Shown here one piece after another: positions 62,256 to 64,000 of a stretch of 64,000 nucleotides of DNA. The notes beneath the pieces are model-generated. The model was not told the origin of the DNA and searched no databases. It saw only the letters and a program-made list of their open reading frames with translations. Within the stretch, counting starts at the first letter, position 1. Each line of letters opens with the position of its first letter. The stretch is from Halomonas beimenensis (GTDB lineage: Bacteria > Pseudomonadota > Gammaproteobacteria > Pseudomonadales > Halomonadaceae), in assembly GCF_002549795.1 (NCBI RefSeq), contig NZ_CP021435.1, positions 1,116,001-1,180,000 of the forward strand, read 5' to 3'. Made by a program: the position numbers and the translations under genes.

Positions 62256-62993
62256 ATGCCCGAGCGACTTCCTCTGGTGTTGATTCCCGGCACGCTCTGC
62301 GACGAGCGGCTCTGGGCGCCGCAGATCGAGGCCCTGAGCCGTCAGGCGGAGATCCTGGTGCCGCGGATCGACAGCTGCGATGACCTGGATGCCCTGGCCC
62401 GGGACATCCTCGCTCAGATCCCCTGGCCGCGCTTCAACCTGGCGGGGCTGTCCATGGGCGGCATCCTGGCGCTGTCCATCCTGCGCCAGGCGCCGGAGCG
62501 GGTCACGCGCCTGGCGCTGCTCAACACCAACCCCTTCGCCGAGGCGCTGGCGCGCCAGGCCCAGCGGATCGACGACATCGCCGAGGCCGAGGCCATGGGC
62601 ATGGCCCGCTATGCCCGCGAGGTGCTGGCGCCGCTCTACCCCGCGGAGGGCGCCCCGAGCGATCCGGCGCATGCCGCGCTGGTGGTGGCCATGGCCGAGC
62701 GGGGAGGGCTCGAGACCTTCCGCCGCCAGGCCCTGGCACTGCGCGATCGGCCCGACGGCAGCGCGGCGCTGGGCGACATCACCCAGCCGACCCTGGTGCT
62801 ATGCGGCGATGGCGACCGGCTCTGCCCGCCGGCGCGCCACACCTATCTGGCCGAGCACATACCCGATGCCGAACTGATGATCCTCGAGGGCGTCGGCCAC
62901 CTCAGCACCCTGCAGGCGCCAGAGGCGGTCAGCGAGGCGCTGGCTCGCTGGCTGGCCCGCGAACCGAATTCCCCGACCCGGAGAGACCCATGA
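62256..62993 (+). CDS. Alpha/beta hydrolase
   Basis: This 245-aa esterase-like enzyme has the nucleophile elbow GLSMGG (Ser at about residue 66), an oxyanion segment LIPGTLCDERLW, a likely catalytic Asp in VLCGDGDRLCPPA and a His in EGVGHLSTLQAP. It has no signal peptide. It may open a lactone or cleave an ester formed in the pathway. It starts 17 bases after the bicupin and overlaps the RraA-like gene by four bases (ATGA). Confidence 0.88.
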   Translation: MPERLPLVLIPGTLCDERLWAPQIEALSRQAEILVPRIDSCDDLDALARDILAQIPWPRFNLAGLSMGGILALSILRQAPERVTRLALLNTNPFAEALARQAQRIDDIAEAEAMGMARYAREVLAPLYPAEGAPSDPAHAALVVAMAERGGLETFRRQALALRDRPDGSAALGDITQPTLVLCGDGDRLCPPARHTYLAEHIPDAELMILEGVGHLSTLQAPEAVSEALARWLAREPNSPTRRDP

Positions 62994-63691
62994 CCCTGAG
63001 CCCGGAACTGCTCGAGACGCTGCGCCGCTACGACACCCCCACGGTGGCCAATGCCCTGGATCTGGTGCGTGGCACGCGCAGCGCCGAGGGCTTCACCCGT
63101 CAGCCGCTGGTGGCCGCCGATCCCCAGGCCGCGCCGTTGGTCGGCTATGCCCGCTGCGCCCGGATCCGCGCCCTGACGCCGCCCGAGGAAGACGCCGCGG
63201 TGATTCGCGAGCGGCGCCTCGCCTACTACCGCTACGTGGCCGAGAGCCCTGCCGACAGCCTGATGGTGATCGAGGACGAGGACGGAGAGGACGCCGTGGG
63301 CGCCTACTGGGGGGAGGTCAACACCTGCCTGCACAAGCGCCTCGGCGTCAACGGCGTGCTGACCAACGGCGTGATTCGCGACCTCGACGACCTGGAGCCC
63401 GACTTCACCGTGCTGGGCGGCCGCGTCGGTCCCTCCCATGCCTATGTGCGGGTCACCGCCGTGGACGAGCCGGTGGAGGTGTTCGGGATGCGCGTGGCCC
63501 CCGGCGACCTGCTGCATGCCGACCGCCACGGCGCGGTGCGCCTGACGCCGGAGGAGGCCCAGGCCCTGCCCGAGGCCATCGAGCGCATCGTCGGCGCCGA
63601 GCGCGAGCTGCTGGCCAGCGCCCGGGCGCCCGGCTTCGATTTCGACAAGCTGCTCGAGGCCTGGGAGGCCTTCGAGAAGCGTCGCGTCTAG
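62990..63691 (+). CDS. RraA-family protein (aldolase/demethylmenaquinone methyltransferase-like)
   Basis: This 233-aa protein has the RraA fold: TPTVANALDLV at the N-terminus, a GYWGEVNTCLHKRLG-like loop here reading AYWGEVNTCLHKRLG, the active-site signature VNGVLTNGVIRDLDDL with the Arg-Asp pair, and DLLHADRHGAVRL. Family members are either RNase E regulators (about 160 aa) or class II 4-hydroxy-4-methyl-2-oxoglutarate/oxaloacetate aldolases and decarboxylases (about 220-240 aa). The size and catabolic neighbours favour the enzyme type, which would release pyruvate or CO2 from an oxo-acid. It is translationally coupled to the hydrolase. Confidence 0.85.
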   Translation: MTLSPELLETLRRYDTPTVANALDLVRGTRSAEGFTRQPLVAADPQAAPLVGYARCARIRALTPPEEDAAVIRERRLAYYRYVAESPADSLMVIEDEDGEDAVGAYWGEVNTCLHKRLGVNGVLTNGVIRDLDDLEPDFTVLGGRVGPSHAYVRVTAVDEPVEVFGMRVAPGDLLHADRHGAVRLTPEEAQALPEAIERIVGAERELLASARAPGFDFDKLLEAWEAFEKRRV

Positions 63692-63698
63692 GGGCTGC

Positions 63699-63717
63699 CC
63701 CCCTTGCGCTCAGGGGG
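63699..63717 (+). terminator. Hairpin after the RraA-like gene
   Basis: CCCCCT and AGGGGG pair around a seven-base loop, starting 7 bases past the stop. No U-run, so a weak or Rho-assisted terminator. Confidence 0.5.
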
Positions 63718-63870
63718 TGGCTCGCCAGCCGGCCAGCTGGTCGGCATCCACGTCTCGATGTCGGGGAGGCATCGAGGCGGCACCGCCCGGCGGTGTATCG
63801 CCGTCAATGGCTTGCCGTTGCGGCTCCTCCCTCACTGATGCATGCACAATCAAAAATTAAGGGACACATA

Positions 63871-64000
63871 ATGCATTTCAAAGTACCGGCTCTTGCACTG
63901 GGTCTGCTCAGCCCCTTCTGCCTGTCGTCCGCTCAGGCCTTCGACCTCTACCGCGACGCAGACACCGCGCTGACCTTCGACGGCCGGGTCGAGGCGCGCT
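63871..64000 (+). CDS. Outer-membrane porin, N-terminal part (3' end outside window)
   Basis: The last 130 bases open a reading frame from ATG 63871 with AAGGGA eight bases upstream. Translation begins with a clear signal peptide (LALGLLSPFCLSSAQA) followed by FDLYRDADTALTFDGRVEAR, the first strand of a Gram-negative general porin (porin_4/OmpC-like). The gene is cut by the window end. Position directly after the catabolic island suggests it could be the outer-membrane entry for the island's substrate, but a general porin is equally possible. Confidence 0.75.
   Translation, partial: MHFKVPALALGLLSPFCLSSAQAFDLYRDADTALTFDGRVEAR

Noticed and set aside
62990..63691. RraA as regulator of RNase E
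   Set aside because: Regulatory RraA is about 160 aa. This protein is 233 aa and translationally coupled to a hydrolase in a catabolic locus, so an enzyme of the family is more likely.

Overview
The window looks like chromosome of a moderately halophilic gammaproteobacterium of the Halomonas type. The evidence is the very high GC content, an Escherichia/Pseudomonas-style housekeeping core (hemA-prfA-prmC, lolB-ispE-tRNA-Gln-prs-rplY-pth-ychF), a choline-to-glycine-betaine locus (betI-betB-betA plus a choline-binding protein), Na+-coupled symporters and fadE. The genus is inferred from gene content and style; no database search was possible. || 1-8.2 kb: vitamin B12 uptake and salvage (btuB 3' part, btuF, btuC, btuD, cobO, cobQ), mostly joined by 4-base or short overlaps. 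A PLP-dependent decarboxylase of the PanP type follows, and after it lies a relic of a second, diverged cobQ 3' end. || 8.2-11.7 kb: a glycerophosphodiester phosphodiesterase, a permuted papain-like hydrolase, an unknown protein and a quinone oxidoreductase. || 11.7-20 kb: a heptamer repeat array, an RpiR-type regulator divergent from an acyl-CoA operon (crotonase, NDP-forming acyl-CoA synthetase, crotonase), an SLC13 permease and a C45/AAT-like acyltransferase. || 20-28 kb: fadE, betA, betB, betI and divergent choX. || 28-36 kb: tRNA-Met and three tRNA-Asn, ccoG, a MocR-type regulator, the tail-specific protease prc, an M18 aminopeptidase, a second heptamer array and an inverted, identical tRNA-Met. 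|| 36-49 kb: conserved core genes (ychF, pth, rplY, prs, tRNA-Gln, ispE, lolB, a TPR lipoprotein, hemA, prfA, prmC), then lrp, moeB and a LysR regulator. A third heptamer array lies between ychF and pth. || 49-64 kb: an accessory catabolic island. It holds a LacI-family regulator, a Na+/solute symporter, a histidinol-dehydrogenase-family dehydrogenase, an SDR, two double-domain SnoaL/NTF2-like proteins, a complete sugar-type ABC importer, a bicupin, an alpha/beta hydrolase, an RraA-family protein and the start of a porin. Four near-palindromic sites related to TTTGCATACGTATGCAAA precede the regulator, the symporter, the dehydrogenase and the ABC operon, so the island appears to be one LacI-controlled regulon for an unidentified, probably polyol- or sugar-acid-like (or sulfonated polyol) substrate. 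This is the best candidate in the window for an undescribed system.
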